From Metabacillus niabensis (GTDB taxonomy: Bacteria; Bacillota; Bacilli; Bacillales; Bacillaceae): a stretch of 64,000 nucleotides of DNA. Positions 21,400-31,878 of the stretch are shown here, piece after piece; the stretch's first letter is position 1, and each line of letters starts with the position of its first letter. Both the position numbers and the translations under genes were made by a program. The notes under the pieces are model-generated. The model did no database searches, was not told the DNA's origin, and saw only the letters and a list, made by a program, of their open reading frames with translations. Location of the stretch: the NCBI RefSeq assembly GCF_902829255.1, contig NZ_CADEPK010000009.1:27945-91944 (forward strand). The letters run 5' to 3'.

Positions 21400-22235
21400 G
21401 ATTTCCCTCCTAATTTTTTGTACACGATATCAGTCATTTCATTTATTGGTGGAGTTTGCCCTGTCCATAAGGAAAAAGCAATTGCAGCTTGATGAACAAA
21501 CATGCCGACACCATTATGTATTGTTAATTGAGATTGTTCTGCTTCCTTTAATAAAGCCGTTTTAATTGGGTTATAAACAATATCACTTACGATTGCAGAT
21601 TTCTTTGCATTTTTCAAAGAAAGTGGTTTTTCATCAATATTCGGATGAAGTCCGACTGCGGTTGTCTGAATGATAATATCATACTTTTCTAGCTTAAGCT
21701 CTGCTTCTTCTAAAGTAATTGCCATGCTGTTGTTATCGAAAGGACAGTTGTTAATTAAATCTTCTGCTTTCGTTATCGTCCGATTTGCTATATCTAAATT
21801 GATACACCCATTATATGCAAGCGTATAATATATGCCCTTCGCCGCTCCACCTGCACCGATAATTAACATGTTATATTCATTAATTGGCCTTTCTAATAGC
21901 CCTAATAACGATTGCATATAGCCATTTCCATCTGTATTATATCCAATTAATTTACCATCATCATTTACAACTGTATTAACTGCACCGGCAATTCTCGCTG
22001 TTTCATCCAACTCGTCTAAGTAAGGAATAATTGCTACTTTATGAGGAATTGTAACATTATAGCCCTTAACCCCTAACAATTTCAATGAATTAACAGCATC
22101 ACTAAGTTGCTCTTTTTCTATATGAAAAGCATGATAATGGCTATCTATTTTCAAAACATGAAAAGCATGATTATGGATATCTGGTGACATAGAATGACTA
22201 ATTGGACATCCAATTACACCATATAAATTCCCCAT
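21393..22235 (-). CDS. aroE: AroE, shikimate dehydrogenase (NADP+)
   Basis: A 280-residue enzyme that reduces 3-dehydroshikimate to shikimate. The substrate-binding SHS motif is at S13-H14-S15 (GCPISHSMSPDIHN), and the catalytic Lys lies in NVTIPHK. The NADP-binding glycine loop is IIGAGGAAKGIYY (about 125-137) followed by the NRT segment. In B. subtilis the same gene is called aroD. It sits 14 bases after yqeH in the operon. Confidence 0.96.
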   Translation of the reverse strand: MGNLYGVIGCPISHSMSPDIHNHAFHVLKIDSHYHAFHIEKEQLSDAVNSLKLLGVKGYNVTIPHKVAIIPYLDELDETARIAGAVNTVVNDDGKLIGYNTDGNGYMQSLLGLLERPINEYNMLIIGAGGAAKGIYYTLAYNGCINLDIANRTITKAEDLINNCPFDNNSMAITLEEAELKLEKYDIIIQTTAVGLHPNIDEKPLSLKNAKKSAIVSDIVYNPIKTALLKEAEQSQLTIHNGVGMFVHQAAIAFSLWTGQTPPINEMTDIVYKKLGGKSC

Positions 22236-22249
22236 TCTGTTCCCCCCAC

Positions 22250-23356
22250 TTAAATTAACGATTTTCTCAACGTAACATTTACACCTTGGGGTGCATAGGC
22301 AATAATCGTTTTCCCCGGATTATTGACCGTTACCCATCCTAACCCTGAAAAGACAATATCTGTTTTCCCCTCACTAATTGTAAATTCGTGTGGGATTAAT
22401 TTTGGAAATGTATCAACATTCTCTTTCCTAGGTGGTGTTAATAATTCTCCAATATGTTTTTCATATAGAGCTTGGGCATTTTCCATTTTTGTTCGGTGGA
22501 TCGTAATCTCATTTGGAATGTAGCACACAAAAGATTCTCTCCCACCCTTTACATAATCAAATCTTGCCAACCCACCTAAATAGAGCGTTTGTTTTTCATT
22601 TAATTGAAATACTTTCGGCTTCAGCTCTTTTTTTGGACTTAGGAGCTTTAAATCACGCTTATCAACAAAATGAGCCATCTGATGATGGTTAATGATTCCT
22701 GGTGTATCATAAAGCGATGCACCATTATCAAGAGGAATCTCAATCAGATCTAAAGTAGTTCCAGGATAATATGATGTTGTAATCACGTCCTGAACATCTG
22801 CAACTTCTTTTATCATCCGATTAATAAAGGTTGATTTACCAACATTTGTGCAGCCTACTACATAAACATCTTGTCCATTTCTATATTTTTCAATTAGTTC
22901 AGCAGCCTCTCTAATCCCATGGCCTCTTGCTGAACTAACTAAACAGACATCAATAGGCATTAAACCTAATTCCTTAGCCTCTCGTTTCATCCAATTTATT
23001 AGCTTTTGATGCTTAACTGATTTAGGTAGTATATCACTTTTATTGCCGACTAAAAGAATTGGATTTCCTCCGACAAATCGTTGAATTCCTTGTAACCAGC
23101 TACCGCTAAAGTCGAAAATATCAACAATCTTAACAATTAGACCCTTAGATTCACCAATTCCATGTAATATTTTAAGAAAATCATCATCTGTAAGTGATAC
23201 ATCTTGAATTTCGTTATAATTTTTCAAACGAAAACATCTTTGACAAATTATATCTTCTTTTTCTATAGCACTTTCAGGAGCATATCCTAACTTTTCCGGA
23301 TCCTCGGTTTGGATCGTTACTCCACATCCAATGCATGAAATTTTTTCTTCTGACAC
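22250..23356 (-). CDS. yqeH: YqeH, circularly permuted GTPase for 30S biogenesis
   Basis: A 368-residue GTPase whose motifs occur in permuted order: the NKSDILP G4 motif first, then G1 (VVGCTNVGKSTFINRM) and G3 (LYDTPGIIN). A zinc finger at the N-terminus has the CIGCGV and CQRCFRLKNYN pairs. The C-terminal domain resembles a TRAP-like RNA-binding fold. YqeH is required for 30S subunit assembly. It lies 4 bases after yqeG. Confidence 0.96.
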   Translation of the reverse strand: MSEEKISCIGCGVTIQTEDPEKLGYAPESAIEKEDIICQRCFRLKNYNEIQDVSLTDDDFLKILHGIGESKGLIVKIVDIFDFSGSWLQGIQRFVGGNPILLVGNKSDILPKSVKHQKLINWMKREAKELGLMPIDVCLVSSARGHGIREAAELIEKYRNGQDVYVVGCTNVGKSTFINRMIKEVADVQDVITTSYYPGTTLDLIEIPLDNGASLYDTPGIINHHQMAHFVDKRDLKLLSPKKELKPKVFQLNEKQTLYLGGLARFDYVKGGRESFVCYIPNEITIHRTKMENAQALYEKHIGELLTPPRKENVDTFPKLIPHEFTISEGKTDIVFSGLGWVTVNNPGKTIIAYAPQGVNVTLRKSLI

Positions 23357-23360
23357 GATT

Positions 23361-23876
23361 TTATTCCTCCCACTGAATCATTCCTTTTCGTTTTAGACTT
23401 TGCATGATTCTACGTTCAATTTTTCGGTTTATTCTCGTGAAAAATCCATCGGTTGATGCTACTGGGACAACTAAGATTGTTTGAAAGCCGTTACGATTCC
23501 CACCTAGTACATCAGTTAAAAGTTGATCACCAATGACGACAACCTCTTCCTTTTTTAAGTTCATCCCTTTAATTGCTTTTAAAAAGGCCTTTCCCATAGG
23601 TTTTCTCGCCTTGTATATAAACTTAATATCTAACGGATCAGAGAAATCTTTTACTCGTTTTTCGTTATTATTAGATACGATCGTTATATCCATCCCGTTT
23701 TCTTTTACTTCTTTGAACCACTCAATTAATTGTGGCGTTGCATTCGGTCGGTCCCACTCAACTAAAGTGTTGTCTAAATCTGTAATAATTCCTTTAATTC
23801 CTTGTTCTTTTAATTTCTTAGGTGATATATGAAAAATACTTTTAACATACTCACCTGGTAAAAATAAACGTAGCAT
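23361..23876 (-). CDS. yqeG: YqeG, HAD-superfamily phosphatase
   Basis: A 171-residue HAD IIIA phosphatase. Motif I is ITDLDNTLVEWD, motif II the VSNNNEKRV segment, and motif III/IV VVIGDQLLTDVLGG. I start it at the ATG at 23874-23876 (MLRLFLPGEYVKSIFHI), which has GAGGTG 9 bases upstream and aligns with B. subtilis YqeG. A GTG four codons earlier is an alternative. It is the first gene of the yqeG-yqeM operon. The substrate is unclear; relatives dephosphorylate phosphatidylglycerophosphate. Confidence 0.9.
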   Translation of the reverse strand: MLRLFLPGEYVKSIFHISPKKLKEQGIKGIITDLDNTLVEWDRPNATPQLIEWFKEVKENGMDITIVSNNNEKRVKDFSDPLDIKFIYKARKPMGKAFLKAIKGMNLKKEEVVVIGDQLLTDVLGGNRNGFQTILVVPVASTDGFFTRINRKIERRIMQSLKRKGMIQWEE

Positions 23877-24022
23877 GAGTTTTAACACCTCAACATTCTT
23901 ATTTTGCCAACTTACATCATAACTAAATTATCGCATACTTTCAAAAGAAACTTATATAGTATGCAAACTGTCTACGAATAATTAAAAAAACTTTTCGACA
24001 AATTCTGATCCTCTTCAACAGT

Positions 24023-24121
24023 TGTGGATAATATTATACACATTATTCCCCTTGTCACAACTGTTTTTTTTGACTTTACAAACAACCTACCCACAACTTA
24101 TCCACTATTCACTGTGGATAA
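24023..24121. promoter_or_regulatory. DnaA-box cluster upstream of sda
   Basis: Two perfect boxes in the TGTGGATAA orientation (24023-24031 and 24113-24121) and one 8-of-9 box in the opposite orientation (TTATCCACT, 24098-24106). A weaker CTACCCACA lies at 24087-24095. DnaA activates sda in B. subtilis, so this explains most of the 365-base gap between yqeG and sda. Confidence 0.85.
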
Positions 24122-24206
24122 GAGAACGGTTGTTCTGTATGGTTATTCATGTTAGATTAATAGCAACAAGAGAAAAACAGATGAATTATTTAACCGGAAA
24201 AAAGTT

Positions 24207-24241
24207 AGGAGGTGGAGAGCCAAAATAGTTGGCCAACAACC
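24207..24241 (+). promoter_or_regulatory. sda leader with a hairpin between ribosome site and start codon
   Basis: The strong AGGAGGTGGAG site (about 24207-24217) ends more than 20 bases before the sda ATG. The stem GCCAA (24220-24224) / TTGGC (24230-24234) lies in between; folding it would bring the site to a normal distance. No better site is closer to the ATG. Confidence 0.45.
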
Positions 24242-24382
24242 ATGCGTAAACTTTCTGACGAATTATTAATCGAGTCTTATTATAAAGCAACGGAAATGAA
24301 GCTTAATGATGATTTTATAGAACTAATTAAGAATGAGATTAAACGCCGTTCACTAGGGCATCTTTTAAAAGCTTCATCATAA
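24242..24382 (+). CDS. sda: Sda, sporulation checkpoint inhibitor
   Basis: A 46-residue helical-hairpin protein ([20 protein letters not shown], then [19 protein letters not shown]) that binds histidine kinase KinA and blocks the phosphorelay when replication initiates or is damaged. It matches B. subtilis Sda nearly throughout and sits at the same place next to yqeG. The upstream DnaA boxes agree with known control by DnaA. An in-frame GTG at about 24212 overlaps the ribosome site itself and is a less likely start. Confidence 0.96.
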   Translation: MRKLSDELLIESYYKATEMKLNDDFIELIKNEIKRRSLGHLLKASS

Positions 24383-24425
24383 CATGTAAGGAGCTTCTGT
24401 ACAACAGAATTTGTTTTCAAAGCAG

Positions 24426-24836
24426 CTATTTACTAATGACAATTGACAGTTTATAGTTTACATATTTATTTAGCCCTTTTAAAAATTCATCCAATTGTTC
24501 ATTTGAAGGAAATTTACATTCGAGAAGGTAACAGCTATCTCCGCCAATTTTATAATTATTAATTACATACTTCTCATGTTCTTTTAAATATGTATGATAT
24601 GGATCATGGACTGCACTTTTTGTATAAATATGAATAAATGCATGAATAATCAGTCCAAGTTTTATGTGATTGACCTTAATTGTATACCCCTCAATGATTC
24701 CGTTATCCTCTAATTTTGCTACTCGAGCTGAAGTCGCTTGTCCTGTTAAATGGACTTTTTCACCCAATTCTTTCATTTTAATACGACTGTTCTTTGATAG
24801 TTCTTCGATAATTCGTAAATCAGTGTGATCTAACAT
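24426..24836 (-). CDS. Lrp/AsnC family transcriptional regulator
   Basis: A 136-residue protein. An N-terminal winged helix (residues about 1-60) carries DLRIIEELSKNSRIKMKELGEKVHLTGQATSARVAKLEDNGII (AsnC-type HTH), and an alpha/beta RAM-like effector domain with a YKIGGDSCYLLEC segment follows. It is divergent from the metallo-hydrolase gene, with 110 bases between them, a usual layout for a local regulator and its target. The effector is unknown. A role in amino-acid-responsive control is family inference. Confidence 0.88.
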   Translation of the reverse strand: MLDHTDLRIIEELSKNSRIKMKELGEKVHLTGQATSARVAKLEDNGIIEGYTIKVNHIKLGLIIHAFIHIYTKSAVHDPYHTYLKEHEKYVINNYKIGGDSCYLLECKFPSNEQLDEFLKGLNKYVNYKLSIVISK

Positions 24837-24946
24837 GATAAACTCCTTTCATTAATCAAGTTAAATGCAAAAAAGACTTGATTTGATCTATGTATCTCGT
24901 AATTGGTCCTAGTATAAACTATACGTAGTTCAAAGAAAAGGAGTAC

Positions 24947-25717
24947 ATGAAAATGAAAATACAACTCATTCGAAATGCAACACTTGTTGTCCAATATGCA
25001 AATAAAAAATTTTTAATTGATCCATTTTTAGCTGAGAAGGGAGCCTATCCAGCGTTTCCTAATTCTTTAAGACAGGATCAGAGAAATCCTTTAGTACAGT
25101 TACCAATGCCCACTAACAAAATTATTGATCAGGTAGATGCTGTCATTGTTACTCATTTGCATTTAGATCACTGGGATGAAGTTGCCAAAGAGGTGCTGCC
25201 AAAGGAAATCAAAATGTTCGTCCAAAATGATGATGATGCTAAAGAAATACAAAATGCTGGTTTTCACAATGTAGAGGTTCTAGAAGAAAATACTGTTTTC
25301 GAAGGAATTCATTTAACGAAAACAAAGGGTGAGCATGGTAGAGGAGATATCTTAAAATTAGCTGGTCTTGTGTGTGGCATTGTCTTTCGTCATCAAAGCG
25401 AAAAAACGCTATACGTTGCTGGAGATACTGTTTGGTATGATGGTGTTCAAGATGTAATCGAAACATATCATCCAGATATAATTGTTGTTAATGGTGGAGA
25501 TAATCAATTCCTCGAAGGAGGTTCACTCGTAATGGGCAAAGATGATATTTATGAAGTGTGTAAAGCTGCACCTCATGCAAAAATCATTTCTGTTCATATG
25601 GAAGCTGTTAACCATTGGACATTATCAAGAAATGAATTAAAAGGCTTTATAATAGAAAAAGGAATCTCGTCAAATGTGTTAGTACCTGATGACGGAGACT
25701 CTTATCTTTTTGAATGA
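24947..25717 (+). CDS. MBL-fold metal-dependent hydrolase (UlaG/YddR-like)
   Basis: A 256-residue metallo-beta-lactamase-fold protein. The metal motif is THLHLDHWDE (about 67-76). Further ligands are plausible at GEHGRGD, VAGDTVWYDG and the VHMEAVNHW region. It starts with KIQLIRNATLVVQYANKKFLIDPFLA, typical of the UlaG-like branch. The AAAGGAG site allows either of two nearby ATGs (24947 or 24953). Its substrate cannot be told from sequence. It may be controlled by the divergent Lrp-type regulator. Confidence 0.82.
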   Translation: MKMKIQLIRNATLVVQYANKKFLIDPFLAEKGAYPAFPNSLRQDQRNPLVQLPMPTNKIIDQVDAVIVTHLHLDHWDEVAKEVLPKEIKMFVQNDDDAKEIQNAGFHNVEVLEENTVFEGIHLTKTKGEHGRGDILKLAGLVCGIVFRHQSEKTLYVAGDTVWYDGVQDVIETYHPDIIVVNGGDNQFLEGGSLVMGKDDIYEVCKAAPHAKIISVHMEAVNHWTLSRNELKGFIIEKGISSNVLVPDDGDSYLFE

Positions 25718-25770
25718 AGAATTCGAGAGAAAGTTAGCTTCCTATCTTACCTAGCCTTCATATTTTATTG

Positions 25771-25814
25771 AATAGAAGCGCCTCACAAAATAAGTGTGGC
25801 ACTTCTATTTTTTT
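25771..25814. terminator. Bidirectional terminator
   Basis: Long stem AATAGAAG.GCC.CAC / GTG.GGC.CTTCTATT with flanking A and T runs, between the metallo-hydrolase (+) and the glucosidase (-), which converge here. Confidence 0.85.
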
Positions 25815-25825
25815 ACCCTTTTCAC

Positions 25826-27594
<1,769 letters not shown>

Positions 27595-27625
27595 CAAAAT
27601 AAACTGGTCTCTTTAAGACCAGTTT
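27595..27625 (-). terminator. Terminator of the RpiR-type regulator gene
   Basis: Perfect 10-bp stem AAACTGGTCT (27601-27610) / AGACCAGTTT (27616-27625) with a 5-base loop, just after the regulator's stop codon. A T-rich tail follows on the minus strand. Confidence 0.8.
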
Positions 27626-27630
27626 GAAGG

Positions 27631-28392
27631 CTAGTTAGGACTATGTACATGCTGAAAACGATATGTCAATACATCAAATATCCGTAAAAGCGTATAGCTA
27701 CTAACACTGCTATTTTCAATTTTCCCACATTGTAATATTTCATCAAATATTCCCAATTCTTGAGTTTTATGTGAAAAAGTAATTAGCAATTTATGTCCTT
27801 TAGCTTTTTTGATTTTTTCCACGATCGGGGAATTTTCCGAAACGAGGTTTCCTTGAATCGAAATAGTAATAATCATATCTTCATCAGAAATACTATCTAA
27901 TGTATCAATTTGTTTAAATAAATTTGTTCCACATTCACAAAGCTTTCCTAAAAGAAATAACTTCTTTTGCAGCTCCACCGCCTGAACCTGATGTTTTTCA
28001 AAGCCTAATATAACGATTCTTCTCGATTGCTTTAGTTGATTGACAATCCGATCAATTTGTTCCAAAGGTATTTTCTCAATTAGCTCAATATTCTCATTTA
28101 ATTGTTTCAAAAAAGTATGTGTATGTAACTCTGAGTCGTGACTTTCTTGGTTGGCCATTTCATTTGAGAAGGCAATGCTGTTTCGCAAGGAGGAGAAATT
28201 TTTAAACCCGATTCTCTTGCAAAAACGGTTAATCGTAGATGGAGATACATGACATGCCTCAGCAACGCTATCTAATGAAAAACTCTCTAACTTATCGATA
28301 TGTTTTAAAAAGCTCTTAGCTAAATCATAATTAATATCCTTATTTAGGGAATTATTTAAATATGCTAAAAGTGTATATATCAGTTGATCCAA
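27631..28392 (-). CDS. RpiR/MurR-family transcriptional regulator
   Basis: A protein of about 253 residues. The N-terminal helix-turn-helix (LDSVAEACHVSPSTINRFCKRIGFKNF) is followed by a sugar-isomerase (SIS) domain (about 105-235) with RRIVILGFEKHQVQ and MIITISIQGN. Such regulators sense phosphosugars. I start it at TTG (28390-28392) because AGAGGTGGGG precedes it closely; an in-frame ATG at 28422 would add 10 residues and lacks a site. It lies upstream of the phospho-beta-glucosidase in the same direction, so it probably controls that gene. Confidence 0.85.
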   Translation of the reverse strand: MDQLIYTLLAYLNNSLNKDINYDLAKSFLKHIDKLESFSLDSVAEACHVSPSTINRFCKRIGFKNFSSLRNSIAFSNEMANQESHDSELHTHTFLKQLNENIELIEKIPLEQIDRIVNQLKQSRRIVILGFEKHQVQAVELQKKLFLLGKLCECGTNLFKQIDTLDSISDEDMIITISIQGNLVSENSPIVEKIKKAKGHKLLITFSHKTQELGIFDEILQCGKIENSSVSSYTLLRIFDVLTYRFQHVHSPN

Positions 28393-28554
28393 TTTCCCCA
28401 CCTCTAAAGAACAATTAATCATTCACTTAAATAGCAAAATTTATACTATTATTTACTACCATTACTGTATTAAATATATAAAATCTTATAAAAAATTGTA
28501 GAAAAAAACTTTTTTTAAAACCTGTTATACTTTGTTGTTGATTTCAGTACAAGG

Positions 28555-28665
28555 AAATCGTCATCCACAGGTGATCCGAAAGACACTTGTAGCTGAATGC
28601 CTTTTAGGTACCCTTTCACAAGCTTCTCTAAGCAGAAGTCTCATGGTTCCCCCCACACTACTCTT
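28555..28665. repeat. Intergenic repeat, copy 2 (related to 10540-10640)
   Basis: Lies in the 514-base gap before ahpC. Core 28610-28645 matches 10598-10633 at 31 of 36 positions. This copy has an AAGC...GCTT-type hairpin around CTCT (about 28620-28633) and a G-run on the opposite strand (complement of 28651-28656). No coding potential is seen. Confidence 0.6.
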
Positions 28666-28813
28666 TGAGATTGCCTTTATTAAAAGGTAATTCCTCTAAA
28701 AAAGATAATTCTAGATTACATTGACTATCTACCTATAAAAATTATCATAATTAGAAAGTGACTACTAGGTTTAATTTAAAGATAATAACTCATAATAAAT
28801 ATGAGCATTATCC

Positions 28814-28868
28814 TTGACAAAATATTAATGTTCATATAATAATAAATATTGAATTAGAATTATTATTA
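28814..28868 (+). promoter_or_regulatory. ahpC promoter with PerR-box-like site
   Basis: TTGACA (28814-28819) and TATAAT (28835-28840, 15-base spacer) are followed by TTAGAATTATTATTA (28854-28868), which matches the 15-base PerR box TTATAATNATTATAA at 13 positions counting the free centre. PerR repression relieved by peroxide is the expected control. Confidence 0.65.
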
Positions 28869-28906
28869 TCAAATACTAAAATTTATCATATTAGGAGGAA
28901 GATATT

Positions 28907-29470
28907 ATGTCTTTAATTGGAAAAGAAGTATTACCATTCACAGCACAAGCATTTCACAACGGTGAGTTCATCGAGGTAACTGAGAAAAACTTCAAAGGTA
29001 AATGGAGCGTTGTTTGCTTCTACCCAGCTGACTTTACATTCGTTTGCCCTACTGAACTTGAAGATTTACAAAACGAATATGCAACTTTGAAAGAACTTGG
29101 TGTTGAAGTATATTCAGTTTCAACTGATACACACTTTACGCATAAAGCATGGCATGACCATTCAGAAGCAATTAGCAAAATCGAGTACATAATGATCGGT
29201 GACCCTTCTCAAAGAATTTCTCGTAACTTTGATGTTCTTAACGAAGAAGAAGGATTAGCAGACCGCGGTACTTTCATCATCGACCCAGATGGTATCATTC
29301 AAACTGTTGAAATTAATGCAGGTGGAATCGGCCGTGACGCAAGTACACTTGTAAACAAAATTAAAGCAGCACAATATGTTCGTAACAACCCAGGTGAAGT
29401 TTGTCCAGCTAAATGGCAAGAAGGTTCTGAAACACTTAAGCCAAGCCTTGATTTAGTAGGTAAAATTTAA
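28907..29470 (+). CDS. ahpC: AhpC, alkyl hydroperoxide reductase peroxidase subunit
   Basis: A 187-residue typical 2-Cys peroxiredoxin. The peroxidatic Cys is C47 in DFTFVCPTE and the resolving Cys is C166 in GEVCPAKW. It reduces hydrogen peroxide and organic peroxides and is recycled by AhpF. Strong AGGAGG site; stop codon 12 bases before the ahpF start. Codon choice looks biased toward high expression. Confidence 0.98.
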   Translation: MSLIGKEVLPFTAQAFHNGEFIEVTEKNFKGKWSVVCFYPADFTFVCPTELEDLQNEYATLKELGVEVYSVSTDTHFTHKAWHDHSEAISKIEYIMIGDPSQRISRNFDVLNEEEGLADRGTFIIDPDGIIQTVEINAGGIGRDASTLVNKIKAAQYVRNNPGEVCPAKWQEGSETLKPSLDLVGKI

Positions 29471-29482
29471 GGAGTGCAATCA

Positions 29483-30994
29483 ATGATTTTAGAAGCAGAT
29501 ATAAAAGCACAATTAGCCCAATATCTACAAATGATGGAAGGCGATGTGCTACTTAAAGTTAGCGCGGGAGACGATAATGTATCACGTGACATGCTTGCTT
29601 TAGTTGATGAATTAGCTACTATGTCACAAAGAATTAAAGTTGAACACGCACAATTACAGAAAACACCTAGCTTTAGTGTAAACCGTATCGGAGAAGATAC
29701 AGGTGTAACTTTTGCAGGTATTCCACTTGGCCATGAATTCACTTCATTAGTGCTTGCTTTACTGCAAGTAAGTGGAAGAGCGCCAAAGGTTGATCAAAAA
29801 CTTATTGACCAAATTAAGAATATTAAGGGCGAATATCATTTTGAGACATATGTTAGCTTAACTTGTCATAACTGTCCTGATGTCGTTCAAGCTCTTAACG
29901 TTATGAGCGTTCTTAACCCAGGAATCACACATACAATGATTGATGGTGCAGCGTTTAAAGAAGAAGTAGAAAGCAAAAATATCATGGCTGTACCTACTGT
30001 ATTTCTAAACGGCGAAACGTTCGGTAGTGGTCGTATGTCATTAGAGGAAATCCTTTCTAAGTTAGGAAGCACACCAGATGCATCCGAGTTTGCTAATAAG
30101 GATCCTTATGATGTACTTGTTGTTGGTGGCGGACCAGCTGGTGCTAGTGCAGCGATTTATGCAGCACGTAAAGGTATTCGTACTGGTATCGTTGCTGAAC
30201 GCTTCGGTGGTCAAGTTATGGATACGATGGGCATTGAGAACTTTATCGGTAACAAATATACTGAAGGTCCTAAACTCGTAGCAAGTCTTGAAGAACATGT
30301 CAAAGACTATGATATCGATGTCATGAACTTACAACGTGCTAAGGGCTTAGAAAAGAAAGACCTCATTGAAGTAGAGCTTGAAAATGGTGCAGTTCTTAAG
30401 AGTAAAACTGTTATCATTTCAACTGGTGCACGCTGGCGTAATATCGGCGTTCCTGGTGAAGCAGAGTTCAAAAATAAAGGTGTGGCATACTGTCCTCACT
30501 GTGATGGTCCATTATTTGAAGGTAAGCATGTTGCTGTTATCGGCGGAGGTAATTCTGGTATTGAAGCAGCGATTGATCTAGCTGGAATAGTCAAGCATGT
30601 TACAGTACTAGAATTCATGCCAGAGTTGAAGGCTGACTCTGTATTACAAGATCGTCTAAATAGCTTACCAAATGTAACAGTCCTTAAAAATGTTCAAACG
30701 AAAGAAATTACAGGTACTGATAAAGTGAACGGTATTTCTTACATTGACCGCGAAACAGGAGAAGAACATCATATTGAACTTCAAGGTGTATTTGTTCAAA
30801 TCGGTCTTGTCCCTAATACTGATTGGTTAGGTGACACAGTTGAACGTACGCGCTTCGGTGAAATTATTGTTGATAAGCATGGTGCTACAAATATTCCTGG
30901 AGTATTTGCTGCAGGTGACTGTACAGATAGTGCTTATAAACAAATTATTATTTCGATGGGATCAGGTGCTACAGCTTCCTTAGGAGCCATATAA
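29483..30994 (+). CDS. ahpF: AhpF, alkyl hydroperoxide reductase flavoprotein (3' end replaced at a junction)
   Basis: An NADH-dependent disulfide reductase for AhpC. The N-terminal thioredoxin-like tandem carries CHNC (about residue 129), an FAD motif follows ([19 protein letters not shown]), then the CPHC redox centre in [12 protein letters not shown] motif [12 protein letters not shown], and the C-terminal [14 protein letters not shown] start at the ATG at 29483-29485, 8 bases after AAGGAG. The frame stops after [13 protein letters not shown]. Bacillus AhpF normally ends with ...GAFDYLIRN, so the last seven residues are lost and replaced where the sequence changes to spoIIIAE. The enzyme might still fold. 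Confidence 0.92.
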   Translation: MILEADIKAQLAQYLQMMEGDVLLKVSAGDDNVSRDMLALVDELATMSQRIKVEHAQLQKTPSFSVNRIGEDTGVTFAGIPLGHEFTSLVLALLQVSGRAPKVDQKLIDQIKNIKGEYHFETYVSLTCHNCPDVVQALNVMSVLNPGITHTMIDGAAFKEEVESKNIMAVPTVFLNGETFGSGRMSLEEILSKLGSTPDASEFANKDPYDVLVVGGGPAGASAAIYAARKGIRTGIVAERFGGQVMDTMGIENFIGNKYTEGPKLVASLEEHVKDYDIDVMNLQRAKGLEKKDLIEVELENGAVLKSKTVIISTGARWRNIGVPGEAEFKNKGVAYCPHCDGPLFEGKHVAVIGGGNSGIEAAIDLAGIVKHVTVLEFMPELKADSVLQDRLNSLPNVTVLKNVQTKEITGTDKVNGISYIDRETGEEHHIELQGVFVQIGLVPNTDWLGDTVERTRFGEIIVDKHGATNIPGVFAAGDCTDSAYKQIIISMGSGATASLGAI

Positions 30995-31434
30995 ACAAGT
31001 GCATAAGCCACTTTACTAACCGTACTTTGATTAAATGCGTTTTGTAAAAGCTGTAAAAGCATGCTAAAAACTGTTAAAAGAATTAAAGTTCCTAATAGTT
31101 TTCCATTTGCTATGAGTTCATGAAATAAGTATTTTAAAAATGCTTTTAGCCATTCTTGGATACTTAATTCTTTTTCTCCACTTAAAAATTGAAGAAGGCT
31201 TCCCTTTTGACTCTCTGGCAAAAAACCTCCGTATTCTGTCATAACTCGATCCCAATACGTCTTAATATCACTGATTTCAAGTTTTTCAACTTGTTCCTCT
31301 ACAATCACGCTAGGATCAACCGATGCTTCCTCTTCATTTTGTTGAGATTGAGGTTGGGGTGTTTCATTAGCTTGTACATTTATTGGGTTTACTAGAAATA
31401 GAACGAGTACAATTGAAAAGAGAGATAAACGCAT
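30934..31434 (-). pseudogene. spoIIIAE: spoIIIAE, 5' fragment (about 149 of roughly 400 codons)
   Basis: The fragment starts with a signal-like segment (SLFSIVLVLFLVNPINVQA), a charged extracytoplasmic linker, and the LKAFLKYLFHELIANGKLLG segment with a hydrophobic helix. Family resemblance stops after [10 protein letters not shown] (codon 149, 30988-30990). The last 17 codons are ahpF read backwards. Intact SpoIIIAE is a polytopic protein of the SpoIIIA-SpoIIQ channel between mother cell and forespore. The multi-helix C-terminal two thirds and the next genes (AF, AG, AH) are missing here. Confidence 0.9.
30985..30995. other. Junction: ahpF fused tail to tail with spoIIIAE
   Basis: Plus-strand reading is good AhpF up to about 30987, and minus-strand reading is good SpoIIIAE down to about 30988. 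No spacer, direct repeat or insertion sequence lies between them. See findings. Confidence 0.85.
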
Positions 31435-31471
31435 TTATACACCTCCAACAGTATACAAAACTGAAAATCAT

Positions 31472-31864
31472 TCAAGTACCGGGAATCATGCTAAGTATTG
31501 TTTCGATAATGACGGTTAAAATCGGAATTGCCATTGTCAAAATGAGGATTTTACCTCCTAATTCAATCTTTGATGCAATCGCACCTTGTCCAGCATCTTT
31601 CGTTATTTGTGCACCAAACTCTGCTATATAGGCAATTCCAATGATTTTTAAGATAGTTTCTACGTATATGAGGTTTACATTTGCATTTGCGGCGATTCTT
31701 TCCACCATCCGGATGATTTCATATACTTTATCAATTAAAAATAAAAATATGACACAGCCTACAAAAACGACAAGTAGATAGGCAAACGTTGGCTTTTGTT
31801 CTTTTATGATGAGAGCGAGAAAGGTGGCAATTAGTCCTAACCCAACAATTTGTATAATTTCGAT
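31472..31864 (-). CDS. spoIIIAD: SpoIIIAD, channel complex protein, without a normal start codon
   Basis: About 130 residues: IEIIQIVGLGLIATFLALII, then KEQKPTFAYLLVVFVGC, ending IETILSMIPGT, with several membrane helices. The reading frame is open from a stop at 31904-31906. However, no ATG, GTG or TTG occurs in frame before the ATG at 31708, which would give only 78 residues and lose the first helices. A GGGGGTGG site (about 31871-31878) points to ATC (31862-31864), or to a lost base just before it. The start given is inferred. Confidence 0.8.
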   Translation of the reverse strand: MEIIQIVGLGLIATFLALIIKEQKPTFAYLLVVFVGCVIFLFLIDKVYEIIRMVERIAANANVNLIYVETILKIIGIAYIAEFGAQITKDAGQGAIASKIELGGKILILTMAIPILTVIIETILSMIPGT

Positions 31865-31878
31865 AAGAAGCCACCCCC

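Noticed and set aside
24022..24228. 68-codon plus-strand frame upstream of sda
   Set aside because: It runs through the DnaA boxes and the sda ribosome site, has no ribosome site of its own, and no recognisable product.
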